Positions 41,731 to 50,575 of a stretch of DNA of 64,000 bases are shown here, piece by piece. The first letter of the stretch is position 1; every line of letters begins with the position of its first letter. The notes beneath the pieces are model-generated. The model did not search any database. It saw nothing but the letters and a program-made list of their open reading frames with translations, and had not been told where the DNA came from. Made by a program: the position numbers and the translations under genes. Source of the stretch: Luteibacter mycovicinus. Its GTDB lineage: Bacteria; Pseudomonadota; Gammaproteobacteria; Xanthomonadales; Rhodanobacteraceae. The stretch is taken from positions 2,970,001 through 3,034,000 of the forward strand of contig NZ_JQNL01000001.1 of assembly GCF_000745235.1 (NCBI RefSeq), read 5' to 3'.

Positions 41731-43206
41731 ATGATCTCCCGCGAACAATTCGACGCCTACGCCGCGCAGGGCTACACCCGCATTCCGCTGGTACGCGAGG
41801 TCTTTTCCGACCTCGACACGCCGCTGTCGGTGTATCTCAAGCTGGCAGATGGCCCGTACACCTTCCTCTTCGAGTCGGTCGAGGGTGGGGCGACCTGGGG
41901 ACGCCACTCGATGATCGGCTTGCCGGCGCGGCGGGTGTACCGCCTGCGCGGCCATGAGCTGGAAGTCGAAGAGAGTGGCGAGGTTATCGAGCGCCGCCAC
42001 CTCGAGGATCCGCTGGGTGAGATCGAGCTGCTGCGCAAGCAATACGAGGTGCCGCAGCTGCCGGGTCTGCCCGATTTCACCGGTGGGCTGGTCGGGTACT
42101 TTGGTTTCGAGACGATCGGCTACATCGAAGAGCGCCTCGCCCAGTGGGACAAGAAGGACGAGCTCGGTACGCCCGACGTCCTGCTGATGCTCGCGGACGA
42201 AATCGCGGTATTCGACAACCTCAAGGGTCGTCTGTACCTCATCGTGCATGCCGACCCCTCGCGTCCACAAGCCTACGCGGAAGCCTCGCGCCGCCTGGAT
42301 CAGCTGGCCTTCCGCCTGCGTCAGGGTGGCGTTTCGTACCCGCAGCTGCTGCAGCCCGCCGCGCTGGATGAGTCGGATTTCAAGTCGAGCTTCACCCGCG
42401 AAGAATACGAGGCGATGGTGCGCAAGGCACAGGAATACATCCTTGCCGGCGATATCTTCCAGGTCGTGCCTTCGCAGCGCATGAGCGTCGGTTTCAACGC
42501 GCGTCCGGTGGACGTCTACCGCGCATTGCGCGCGACCAATCCGTCGCCGTACATGTTCTTTATCGACATCGGTCCGACGCAGATCGTCGGCTCGTCGCCG
42601 GAAATTCTCGTCCGCCTGAAGAACGGCCGCGTGGTGTTGCGTCCCATCGCCGGCACGCGCCGTCGCGGCAAGGACGAGGCGGAGGACATCGCCCTCGAGA
42701 CCGAGCTGCTGGCCGATCCGAAGGAGCGCGCCGAGCACCTCATGCTGATCGACCTCGGCCGCAACGATGTCGGCCGCGTCAGTCAGACGGGTACGGTGGA
42801 GCTGGCCGAGTCCTTCGTGGTCGAGCGCTACTCGCACGTGATGCACATCGTCTCCCAGGTAGAAGGCGACATCCGTGGCGATCTTTCCTACATGGATGTC
42901 ATCAAGGCGACCTTCCCGGCCGGTACCGTCAGCGGGGCACCAAAGGTCCGTGCCCTGGAGATCATCCAGGAGCTGGAACCGTTCAAGCGCAACATCTACG
43001 CTGGCGCCATCGGCTGGCTCGGCTGGTGGGGCGACGCCGACACGGCGATCGCCATCCGCACCGCCGTGATCCAGGATGGCCGCCTGCACGTGCAGGCGGG
43101 CGGCGGTGTGGTCTATGACTCCGATCCGGCCGCCGAGTGGGAAGAGACGATGAACAAGGGCCGCGCGTTGTTCCGCGCGGTGGCGCAGGCAGCCAAGGGC
43201 CTCTAA
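41731..43206 (+). CDS. trpE: anthranilate synthase component I
   Basis: 491 aa. Converts chorismate to anthranilate with TrpG-supplied ammonia, the first step of tryptophan synthesis. The N-terminal Trp-feedback region is visible as FLFESVEGG. The chorismate-binding core has GDIFQVVPSQRMS, SPEILVRLKNGRVVLRPIAGTRRRG, HLMLIDLGRNDVGRV and ATFPAGTVSGAPKVRALEII. ATG 41731 gives the standard N-terminus. trpG is not seen in the next genes. Confidence 0.96.
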   Translation: MISREQFDAYAAQGYTRIPLVREVFSDLDTPLSVYLKLADGPYTFLFESVEGGATWGRHSMIGLPARRVYRLRGHELEVEESGEVIERRHLEDPLGEIELLRKQYEVPQLPGLPDFTGGLVGYFGFETIGYIEERLAQWDKKDELGTPDVLLMLADEIAVFDNLKGRLYLIVHADPSRPQAYAEASRRLDQLAFRLRQGGVSYPQLLQPAALDESDFKSSFTREEYEAMVRKAQEYILAGDIFQVVPSQRMSVGFNARPVDVYRALRATNPSPYMFFIDIGPTQIVGSSPEILVRLKNGRVVLRPIAGTRRRGKDEAEDIALETELLADPKERAEHLMLIDLGRNDVGRVSQTGTVELAESFVVERYSHVMHIVSQVEGDIRGDLSYMDVIKATFPAGTVSGAPKVRALEIIQELEPFKRNIYAGAIGWLGWWGDADTAIAIRTAVIQDGRLHVQAGGGVVYDSDPAAEWEETMNKGRALFRAVAQAAKGL

Positions 43207-43316
43207 TTTTTGCGGGGCCGTTGCCGATAACCGCCAGGGCGTCGTAAAAATGCGCGCCGCAACCACGCAACCACGCAACGACCTGGCAGCACTCACTTCA
43301 CGGATCGATTGAACGC

Positions 43317-43985
43317 ATGAGCAGCACACGCACTTTCATCGCGGCAGGAAGCATCGCCATCATGGCCGCCGCCGTTCCGGCGCAGGCCCGTGAGCCCTTC
43401 ACCGACGACGTCGCCTCGCGGACGCAGGCGCTGGCGCTGCTGGAGACGCTCAACGCCGACCTGCTCAGCCATCCGAGCGCCACGCTGACGCTCGAGCGCT
43501 GGTGCGGCGATCATGCGCTGGCCGGTGAGGCGAAGATTCTCGCCCGTCGGGTGAAGGGGCAGGACAAGGCCCTGCCTGACGAGGCGCGGCAGACCCTGGG
43601 TATCGGTCCGGACGAACCGGTGCGCTATCGCCGGGTGCAGCTGGCCTGCGGCGATCACGTGCTGTCCGAGGCCGATAACTGGTACGTGCCGTCGCGCCTC
43701 ACCCCGGAGATGAACCAGATCCTCGACAGCACCGACCAGCCGTTCGGCAAAGTCGTCCAGGCGCTGCATTTCCGTCGCCAGACGATCAGCGCCGACCTGC
43801 TGTGGACGCCGCTGCCCAAGGGCTGGGAGATGGATGCGCCATTGCCCGTGGCGCACAAGGGGGCTCTGGCGATCCCCCACGAGGTGCTGAGGCACCAGGC
43901 GGTACTGTTCACCGAGGGGAATCAGCCGTTCAGTCTCGTGGTGGAGACTTACACGTCCGAGGTGCTGGCGTTCGGTCGCAGATAG
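43317..43985 (+). CDS. secreted protein with chorismate-lyase-like fold signature
   Basis: 222 aa. Signal peptide MSSTRTFIAAGSIAIMAAAVPAQA. The central part YRRVQLACGDHVLSEADNWYVPSRLTPEMN resembles the chorismate lyase/UTRA fold, but export makes chorismate an unlikely substrate, so it may be a binding or structural relative. It lies 110 bases after trpE on the same strand. Confidence 0.75.
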   Translation: MSSTRTFIAAGSIAIMAAAVPAQAREPFTDDVASRTQALALLETLNADLLSHPSATLTLERWCGDHALAGEAKILARRVKGQDKALPDEARQTLGIGPDEPVRYRRVQLACGDHVLSEADNWYVPSRLTPEMNQILDSTDQPFGKVVQALHFRRQTISADLLWTPLPKGWEMDAPLPVAHKGALAIPHEVLRHQAVLFTEGNQPFSLVVETYTSEVLAFGRR

Positions 43986-44083
43986 TCGCCGGGCTCTCAC
44001 CAAGCGCTTAGCCCATCCGGCCGACTAGGCAGGGCCTCGCCTCCGTTCGAAGCTGTACGTCACGGCATGATGGAGACGAGCAG

Positions 44084-44566
44084 ATGCCTCTGGCGACAGC
44101 GAGCTTGCGCAAGACCCACGCGAGCGGCCTGACGGGTATGAACCCGCTCGGGGCGATGCTCGTCGTTGCGCATGAACCGCGCCTCGGCCCGCAGCCCAAT
44201 TCACTGGATAACGCGGTGTCCTGCGCGACGCATTGGGTGCAGTTGTCCGACAACCGCCGGCCGGATGCGATGTGGCTCGAGGCGGGCGCGATGATGCAGC
44301 GGATCGTGCCGCGCGCGGAGTGGGTGCGCTATATGCGCAAGATCCGCCTCGATCGTGGCTTGCTTGTGGGCCGGGAGTGGTTCGAGGTGACACGCGTGCG
44401 GGACCCGGTCGGTCTTCCTGCGGGCGACTATCTCAACGTCATTTTCGTCGCGCATTTCGCCCGCGCGGTGTTGTTCGAGACGGTTTCGCTGGCACCCGGG
44501 AACTCGGGCTGGATGCCGGTGGGCTATGTGATCCGGCCGGTGCAGCGCGAGATCAAGTTCGCGTAG
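44084..44566 (+). CDS. DUF4019-like protein, 160 aa
   Basis: The stretch ARAVLFETVSLAPGNSGWMPVGYVIRP and the upstream WVRYMRKIRLDRGLLVGREWFEVT pattern resemble DUF4019 proteins (a SnoaL/NTF2-like small fold). No clear signal peptide follows ATG 44084, although most DUF4019 relatives are exported, so the start or the export may be altered. GGAGACG lies 9 bases upstream. Function unknown. Confidence 0.7.
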   Translation: MPLATASLRKTHASGLTGMNPLGAMLVVAHEPRLGPQPNSLDNAVSCATHWVQLSDNRRPDAMWLEAGAMMQRIVPRAEWVRYMRKIRLDRGLLVGREWFEVTRVRDPVGLPAGDYLNVIFVAHFARAVLFETVSLAPGNSGWMPVGYVIRPVQREIKFA

Positions 44567-44660
44567 GAGAGCTTCGGTGCGCGCGGTAGGCTGCCGGGGG
44601 CACAACCCTTTTCGGAGCGATGGCATACTCACCGTCTGAGTTTTAGACGGGGTAATCCTC

Positions 44661-45002
44661 ATGTCCGATTTCGATCCGCCGGCGCGCGAATACACGCGGC
44701 CGCAGATGACGCGCGGTGTGGACCCGCAGCGCATGAACTGGCTGTGGCAACTGATTCTTCAGTCGACGGATCTGGATCCGGCGGACGTGCGCAAGGCGCT
44801 CAACGCGATGGGTGTCGCCGCGACCGAGAAGCGCATGAAGAGCTGGCAGGTCGGCGACCGCGATGAGGATTATTTCCCGCTGACGATCGCGGAGCTGGAG
44901 CGGAATCTGCGCGCGGTCGTCGCGTGGAAGAAGGTCAGGAGTGACGCTGCGTCATCCGACGCCGCCTCAGCGGCATCGGACGACAGCGGCGATCAGGCGT
45001 AA
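44661..45002 (+). CDS. hypothetical protein, 113 aa (DUF1456-like repeat)
   Basis: A helical segment NWLWQLILQSTDLDPADVRKALNAMGVAATEKRMKSW followed by FPLTIAELERNLRAV is weakly similar to one DUF1456/YehS repeat. The C-terminal 20 residues are Ser/Ala/Asp-rich. No signal or membrane segment. Its 3' end overlaps the convergent aminopeptidase gene by 10 bases. Confidence 0.7.
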   Translation: MSDFDPPAREYTRPQMTRGVDPQRMNWLWQLILQSTDLDPADVRKALNAMGVAATEKRMKSWQVGDRDEDYFPLTIAELERNLRAVVAWKKVRSDAASSDAASAASDDSGDQA

Positions 45003-46369
45003 CGCTCGGACAGGAACCGGTAGAACGCGCGAAGCCCCTGCGCTTCGCCGCCGCGCGGATGCGCCGGCGTGTCGCCGTCGTTCCACGAGTAAGTGTCCAG
45101 GTGCATCCAGTTCTGATTTTCGGGCACGAAGCGCTCGAGATACAGCGCCGCGGTGATCGCACCGGCATGACGCGATGCGCCGGAGTTGGCGAAGTCGGCG
45201 ATGTACGAGTCCAGCATGCGCCGGTACGGGCGCCACAACGGCAGGCGCCACAGCGGATCGGCGGAGACTTCCGCGGCACCGATGACGTGATCGGCGAGCT
45301 GGTCGCGATTCGTGAACAGTGCGGGCACTTCGGGACCGAGTGCGACGCGCGCGGCGCCGGTGAGGGTCGCGAAGTCGACGATCAGATCCGGTGCCTGCTC
45401 GACCGCGAACGCAATGGCGTCGCACAGCACCAGGCGGCCTTCGGCATCGGTGTTATCCACTTCCACCGTCATGCCGGCGCGGGTGCGAATGACTTCGCCC
45501 GGACGCATGGCGTTGCCGCTGATCGCGTTCTCGACGGCGGGCACCAGGAGCGTCAGACGCACCGGCAGCTTCGCCTGCATGATGAGGCCGGCCAGCGCGA
45601 TCGCGTGTGCCGCGCCGCCCATGTCCTTCTTCATCCAGCGCATGCCGTCGGACGGTTTGATGTCGAGGCCGCCGGTATCGAAGCACACGCCCTTGCCGAT
45701 GATGACCAGCTTGGGGTTCGAATTCTTGCCCCAGGTCAGCTCGATCAGACGCGGCGCACGATGGCTCGCGCGACCCACGGCGTGGATCGTGGGGAAGTTG
45801 GCGGTGAGCAGTTCATCGCCGACCCACTCGCGCACCTTGGCCTTGTGCGTCGTCGCGTGGGCGCGGATGGCCTCGGCGAGATGCTCGGGGCCCATGTCTT
45901 CCGTCGGCGTGTTGACCAGATCGCGGACCTGATAGGTCGCGTCGATGATCGGCTGCAGCGAGCGCAGCGTCGCCGAGTCCACCAGCAGCTGCGCCGGGGC
46001 GCGACCGCGCGAGCGATACCGGTCGAAACGGTAGGCGCCCAGCGCCCACCCGAGTGCGACCAAGTCGGGATCGGCGGAAATACTTTCCTTGGCGATCTCG
46101 TAGGTGCCTTCCGGCAAACGGTAGGGCAGAGCGCCCAGCGCCATGATCGGTTCCGACGGATCCACGCCCACCAGTACCCGCTCGATCACGCCATGGGTGT
46201 CGGGCAGCAACAGCACCGCGCCGGGGTTGGGGCGGAAATTCGTCGAGACCATCCACTGGCGATGGGCGGCGGTCAGCCGGGCTTCGAGGGCCGGGATGCT
46301 GGACGCATCGACCATCTCGACAGGAATGGCGCGGCGCTTACCGGACCTGGTTTCGATCAGCGATGGCAT
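44993..46369 (-). CDS. leucyl aminopeptidase family protein (M17)
   Basis: 458 aa. A cytosolic M17 aminopeptidase with a two-metal site. The catalytic domain is clear: IGKGVCFDTGGLDIKPSDGMRWMKKDMGGAA (metal and catalytic Lys), ENAISGNAMRPGEVI, and the family signature NTDAEGRLVL. The N-terminal domain is diverged from PepA, placing it in the PepB-like/short branch. It ends 10 bases into the opposing gene. Confidence 0.93.
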   Translation of the reverse strand: MPSLIETRSGKRRAIPVEMVDASSIPALEARLTAAHRQWMVSTNFRPNPGAVLLLPDTHGVIERVLVGVDPSEPIMALGALPYRLPEGTYEIAKESISADPDLVALGWALGAYRFDRYRSRGRAPAQLLVDSATLRSLQPIIDATYQVRDLVNTPTEDMGPEHLAEAIRAHATTHKAKVREWVGDELLTANFPTIHAVGRASHRAPRLIELTWGKNSNPKLVIIGKGVCFDTGGLDIKPSDGMRWMKKDMGGAAHAIALAGLIMQAKLPVRLTLLVPAVENAISGNAMRPGEVIRTRAGMTVEVDNTDAEGRLVLCDAIAFAVEQAPDLIVDFATLTGAARVALGPEVPALFTNRDQLADHVIGAAEVSADPLWRLPLWRPYRRMLDSYIADFANSGASRHAGAITAALYLERFVPENQNWMHLDTYSWNDGDTPAHPRGGEAQGLRAFYRFLSERYA

Positions 46370-46409
46370 CAGGCCTCCCGAGCCCAGCGACGGAGATGTT
46401 GCCGCTATT

Positions 46410-47108
46410 CTAGCTGTCAGCGACCGTCGACGCTTCTATCCAGTCGGCAAGCGACATCATGTCAGCGAATTCCAGGTCCGGCGCAGGCCCATGCGACCAC
46501 GTTTCGCCGTGGCGATTGAGCCAGACCGTACGCATGCCGGCCTCGCGCGCACCGATCACGTCGAGTAACGGATCGTCACCAACGTGAAGAACGTCTTCAG
46601 GCGCAACGCCCAGGGCGTCAGCGGCGGCAAGGAAAATACGCTTGTCAGGTTTGGCGACACCGACGCCCGCGGCATTGAGGCGCGTGTGGAAGAGATGGTG
46701 GAGGCCGATGACCTCCAGATCCGCGTTGCCGTTGGAAATCGCCACGATCGGCACGCGCTCGACGATGCGGTTGAGTGCGGGAAGGCTGTCGGGATACAGC
46801 TCGACGTTGTTGCGCGCCGCGAAGTAGATGCGCCAGAGTTCGTCGACCGGTGCGTCGTCGATGCCGCAGGCGGCGAAGGCGTGGCGGATGGTCAGCCGAC
46901 GCTGTTCGCTGAAATCGTGCGAGAGATGCGTGTGGTCGCGGGCGACCTGCTCGCGGAGCTCACGCATGGCCTCGATGGGCCATGCGCTTGCGACGTCGGG
47001 ATGATGCTCTTTCAGCCATCGGTCCACGCAGTGCTCGGCTTCGATCAGGGCCGGCATGACCGGCCACAGGGTGTCGTCGAGGTCGAGGGATACGGCGCGG
47101 ACCGGCAC
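46410..47108 (-). CDS. HAD-superfamily phosphatase, subfamily IA
   Basis: 232 aa from GTG 47108. HAD motifs in order: nucleophile DLDDTLWP near the start (Asp10/Asp12), motif II IVAISNGNADLE, motif III Lys in VGVAKPDKRIF, and motif IV HVGDDPLLDVIGAREAG. The C1 cap lies between motifs I and II. Resembles YigB-type (FMN/sugar phosphate) phosphatases. The gene lies 3 bases downstream of the LysM binding-protein gene on the same strand. Confidence 0.9.
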   Translation of the reverse strand: MPVRAVSLDLDDTLWPVMPALIEAEHCVDRWLKEHHPDVASAWPIEAMRELREQVARDHTHLSHDFSEQRRLTIRHAFAACGIDDAPVDELWRIYFAARNNVELYPDSLPALNRIVERVPIVAISNGNADLEVIGLHHLFHTRLNAAGVGVAKPDKRIFLAAADALGVAPEDVLHVGDDPLLDVIGAREAGMRTVWLNRHGETWSHGPAPDLEFADMMSLADWIEASTVADS

Positions 47109-47111
47109 GGC

Positions 47112-48617
47112 TTAGCGGGCGCCGACCTTCAGCACCTGACCCGGATGGACGTTGTTGTCCTTCAGGCCGTTCATCGCGCGAAGCTGGTTCACGTCGACGG
47201 CGTTCTTCTTGGCGATCGAGTAGAGCGTGTCGCCAGCCGACACCTTGTAGGTGCGCGACGCGGCGGCAGGCTTCTTCTCAGCCTTGGCGACTTCCTTCGC
47301 GGCCGACTTGGAAGCGGCCGGCTTGGCCGCCGGCGCCGCGTCGGCGACCTTCGGCGTTTCCACCTTCGTCGACTTCTCCGTCGCATCGACCGGAGCCGCC
47401 GGCTTGGCGACCTGCTTGCCCTTCACCGTGACGGCGTCGGCCGTGACCTTGGCGAACTTACCGCCGACCTTGGCGTTGTCGGAGACCGTGACGGCTTCCG
47501 AACGGACGCCCGCGAAGCCGACGTGTGCCGAGGTGCTGACGCTGGCGACGACGCGTGCGAACTGCGACGGCTCGGCCGTGGTGGAGGCGACGGAGCCCTT
47601 GGCTTCTTTCGTGACCTTGGCGCCCTTGCCAGCGACCTGGGCCTTGGCGACCGCGGTTTCCTTGGCGACCTGGGCGGCCGGGGTAGCGGCAGCAGCCACG
47701 GTCGGCGTGGTCATCGCCTGACCCACGTTGGCACGCGTGCCGACGGTGGAAGCGATCTTCGCGCGACGGGCGGCGTCGTTGGAAGCCAGCGAAGCGCCAT
47801 CGGCGTACGGCACGAGGCTGTGCGAGCGGAGCAACGAGCTACCGGCGCTGGAGGTGACGAAGCTGATGAACTCCTTGACGTCGGCCGCCTTCGGGCTGGT
47901 CTCGTTCGACACCAGATACAGTTCGGTGTAGAGCGGATACGCGCCGCTGCCGACCGTCGACATCGAGGGCGTGACGCCGTCGATCGAGAGGATCTTCACT
48001 TTCTTGTTCGAGGAGGCGCCCGCGAGGGTCGTGGCGCCCAGGCCCTGCTTGTCGAGGGTCACACCCTCTTCGAGCTTGGCGACGTTGACGTACAGGCGCG
48101 GGGCGGCGACCGGCTGGTTGCCGCGACCGAACAGCAGCTTGCGCAGGCTGTATTCCACGCCGTCGCCCGGGCTGGCCACCGCGTAGAGGTTGATCGGCTG
48201 GTCAGCGCCGCCGAGCTCCTTCCAGTTGGTGATCTTGCCCATGTAGATCTCATGCAACTGCATGAGCGTGATGTTGCTCACCGGGTTGGACGGGTAGGTG
48301 ACCATGACCAGCGCGTCCCACGCGACCGGCGTAAAGGTCAGCGACTGCTCGGCGCCGCCGATACCCGGGCGTGCCGAGCCGGCGATGTCCGCCGTGCCCT
48401 TGGCGACGGCGTCGATACCGGAGGCGGTGTTGAACGGCTGGAGCTCGATCTTGCCTTTGCCGGATTTCTCCCAGGCCTTGGCGACATCGGTAACCACGCC
48501 GCGGGCGGTGGTGATGTCACCGCGCCACACCAACTGGGTGCCGGCGGCGAATACGGTGGCGGAGGCACTGAGGCCGATCAGCGTGGCGGTGAACAGTCGC
48601 GCAAGACGAAGAGACAT
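47112..48617 (-). CDS. PstS-like substrate-binding protein with C-terminal LysM
   Basis: 501 aa. Signal peptide MSLRLARLFTATLIGLSASATVFA. Residues ~25-300 resemble PstS-type phosphate/periplasmic binding proteins (TASGIDAVAKGTADIAGSARPG, NPVSNITLMQLHEIYMGKITNW). A ~140-residue Ala/Lys/Val-rich low-complexity linker follows, then a LysM domain (about 455-501, YKVSAGDTLYSIAKKN...VHPGQVLKVG) that binds peptidoglycan. No PstCAB transporter is adjacent, so it may not serve ABC import. Confidence 0.87.
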   Translation of the reverse strand: MSLRLARLFTATLIGLSASATVFAAGTQLVWRGDITTARGVVTDVAKAWEKSGKGKIELQPFNTASGIDAVAKGTADIAGSARPGIGGAEQSLTFTPVAWDALVMVTYPSNPVSNITLMQLHEIYMGKITNWKELGGADQPINLYAVASPGDGVEYSLRKLLFGRGNQPVAAPRLYVNVAKLEEGVTLDKQGLGATTLAGASSNKKVKILSIDGVTPSMSTVGSGAYPLYTELYLVSNETSPKAADVKEFISFVTSSAGSSLLRSHSLVPYADGASLASNDAARRAKIASTVGTRANVGQAMTTPTVAAAATPAAQVAKETAVAKAQVAGKGAKVTKEAKGSVASTTAEPSQFARVVASVSTSAHVGFAGVRSEAVTVSDNAKVGGKFAKVTADAVTVKGKQVAKPAAPVDATEKSTKVETPKVADAAPAAKPAASKSAAKEVAKAEKKPAAASRTYKVSAGDTLYSIAKKNAVDVNQLRAMNGLKDNNVHPGQVLKVGAR

Positions 48618-48758
48618 GGACGGCAAGAACCTCGGGACGGAAGCGGGGTTGGGCAATGGGGCGCCATTGTGGGCTAAGGCGGGCCCGCGCGCACCATTGG
48701 CGTCATTCAGCATCCTGCCGAGGGGAAACGGAACGTAGGCTGTCGGGGCAGCCACACC

Positions 48759-48783
48759 TGTAGGAGCGCGCCCCGCGCGCGAC
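48759..48783 (+). repeat. REP element upstream of the LysM binding-protein gene
   Basis: Canonical copy, plus orientation. It forms an inverted pair with the copy at 48824-48848, lying between two same-strand genes. Confidence 0.88.
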
Positions 48784-48823
48784 GTCTTTTAAGGCGGGGC
48801 GTTGAAATTCCTCGTGAAACCGG

Positions 48824-48848
48824 GTCGCGCGCGGGGCGCGCTCCTACA
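48824..48848 (-). repeat. REP element overlapping the 3' end of the DegP-like gene
   Basis: Canonical copy, minus orientation. Its TGTAGGAG head contains the TAG stop codon (48844-48846) of the DegP-like protease gene. Confidence 0.9.
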
Positions 48849-50211
48849 GGACGGCGTAGTAGATGGCGTTGTCCCTCACAAGCGTCAGCATAAGTTGTCC
48901 CGGAATCGGCACCCCTACCGGCAGCCCCTTCACCGAGACGATCTTCCGCTGACCGATGCCGACGACGATGTCGCCGTCCTTCAGTCCGGCGCGATCGGCC
49001 GCCGAGCCGGGCTTCACTCCGGTCAGGGCCACACCGAACAGCCCGCCGGCCTTCTGCTCCGCCGTGAGGTCGCTCAAGGTCACCCCGCTCAGTCGCCGGT
49101 CCACCTTGCCGCCATCCAGCGTGGCCAGTCGTGGCGCGGTGATGGTCGCCTCGATGTCCCTGGACGCCCCCTCCCGCTTCACCGACAACGTCACCTTCGC
49201 GCCCAGCGGCAACAAACCCTCCGCATTCCGCACGTCCTGAGAACTCCGCACCGGCTTCCCATCGATCGCCGTCAGCACGTCACCCGACTGCAGCCCCGCG
49301 CCATCGGCAGGCGATCCCGCATTCACCTGCGTGACCACCGCGCCGGTGGTGTCCTTCACTCCGAGCGCGGCGGCGATACGCGGGGTGAGGTCCTGCACCT
49401 CCACGCCGAGATTCCCACGACGGACCTTCCCGTACGCCAGCAACTGCTTCATCACGCCTGTCGCCAGGTCCGTGGGAATGGCGAAGCCGATGCCGACGTT
49501 GCCGCCCGACGGCGTGAAGATCATCGAGTTGATGCCGACCAGTTCGCCGCGCAGATTCACCAGCGCACCGCCGGAATTGCCGGGATTGATCGAGGCATCC
49601 GTCTGGATGAAGTTCTGGAAGCCTTTGCCCAGGCCCGAACGTCCCAGCGCGGAGACCATGCCCGACGTCGCCGTCTGACCGAGCCCGAACGGATCGCCGA
49701 CGGCGACGACGAAATCGCCCACTCTCAATTGAGAAGAGTCAGCGATCGGCAGCGCCTGCAACTTATCCGCGGTGATCTGAAGCAGCGCGACGTCGGTATC
49801 CGGGTCGCTGCCGATCAGTTTTCCCTTGAAGTCACGGCCGTCCTGCAGCGTCACGGTGATATCGTCCGCGCCCCCGACGACATGGTTGTTCGTCAGTACG
49901 TAGCCCTTCGTCGCGTCGATCACCACGCCCGAACCCAGGCTCTGCTCCACGCGTTCGCGCGGCACGCCCTGGTTGCCGAACAGCTGGCGAAACAGCGGGT
50001 CGTCAAAATACGGGTCGCGTGCCCGCACGCGGGTTTTCGTCGAGATGTTGACCACGGCCGGCGTCACCTTCGCGAGCATCGGTGCCAGCGAGGGCAGGGG
50101 CTCGCCGTTGACGGCCGGTGGCAGGGAGGCGAACGCGGGCGAGGCGAGGGCCATCGCCAAGGCGGCGCCGAGGGACAGAATCGGCGAGCGCCGGGGTGTG
50201 AATACGGGCAT
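48844..50211 (-). CDS. degP: DegP/DegQ-like periplasmic serine protease
   Basis: 455 aa. Signal peptide residues 1-28. S1C trypsin-like domain with triad His110 (TNNHVVGG), Asp140 (PDTDVALLQI) and Ser213 (NPGNSGGALVN), then two PDZ domains (about 255-345 and 355-450) with LGVEVQDLTPRIAAALGV and ALTGVKPGSAADRAGLKDGD. HtrA proteases refold or degrade misfolded periplasmic proteins. I use the ATG at 50211 because it begins the signal peptide. The stop codon lies within a REP. Confidence 0.93.
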   Translation of the reverse strand: MPVFTPRRSPILSLGAALAMALASPAFASLPPAVNGEPLPSLAPMLAKVTPAVVNISTKTRVRARDPYFDDPLFRQLFGNQGVPRERVEQSLGSGVVIDATKGYVLTNNHVVGGADDITVTLQDGRDFKGKLIGSDPDTDVALLQITADKLQALPIADSSQLRVGDFVVAVGDPFGLGQTATSGMVSALGRSGLGKGFQNFIQTDASINPGNSGGALVNLRGELVGINSMIFTPSGGNVGIGFAIPTDLATGVMKQLLAYGKVRRGNLGVEVQDLTPRIAAALGVKDTTGAVVTQVNAGSPADGAGLQSGDVLTAIDGKPVRSSQDVRNAEGLLPLGAKVTLSVKREGASRDIEATITAPRLATLDGGKVDRRLSGVTLSDLTAEQKAGGLFGVALTGVKPGSAADRAGLKDGDIVVGIGQRKIVSVKGLPVGVPIPGQLMLTLVRDNAIYYAVL

Positions 50212-50575
50212 GAACGAACTCCTTGACTGTGTGCTCCGCGCACGTGGATCGCCGCTTTCGACCACATTCGTGTCGCCGGGTTTCAAACGGTGAGACGCGC
50301 GCCGATGACACTTTACATCGCCCCCCTCCGGGGTTAAGGTTCCCACCGGTCGCAACCACAACATCTTGTGTTCCTCTGTTCGCTATTTACCAAGTGCTGG
50401 TGTTGCGGATCATCAGGTTCAAGCTACAAACCTTCGTCCTCCAAGGCATTTTTGGCTCCGGGCGAGGGTGGCAAGCATGGTCGCTGCAACTCCGGGGGGA
50501 GGGGTAGCGACGGTGGGGCCGACAACAGCCCAATAACACGGCCTACAGAAGCCGAGACACGAGGACGACACATAC
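50212..50575. other. degP-nrdJ intergenic region (364 bases)
   Basis: Divergent promoter region for the protease and nrdJa. It holds the candidate NrdR box pair (50356-50403) and a long hairpin at 50480-50511 (GTCGCT...AGCGAC with an inner CTCC/GGAG stem). I see no cobalamin riboswitch B12 box, although the downstream enzyme uses B12. Short reading frames here are not convincing. Confidence 0.6.
50356..50403 (+). promoter_or_regulatory. candidate tandem NrdR boxes upstream of nrdJa
   Basis: Box 1, CCACAACATCTTGTGT (50356-50371), matches the NrdR consensus acaCwAtATaTwGtgt at 13 of 16 positions. A weaker box, TACCAAGTGCTGGTGT (50388-50403), starts exactly 32 bases later, and NrdR box pairs are usually 31-32 bases apart. 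NrdR represses ribonucleotide reductase operons when dATP is high. The nrdR gene itself is not in the window. Confidence 0.5.

Noticed and set aside
50212..50575. Cobalamin riboswitch upstream of the B12-dependent reductase
   Set aside because: I looked for the B12 box and the conserved core and found only fragments (GCCGAGACACG), not the ordered set of conserved elements.
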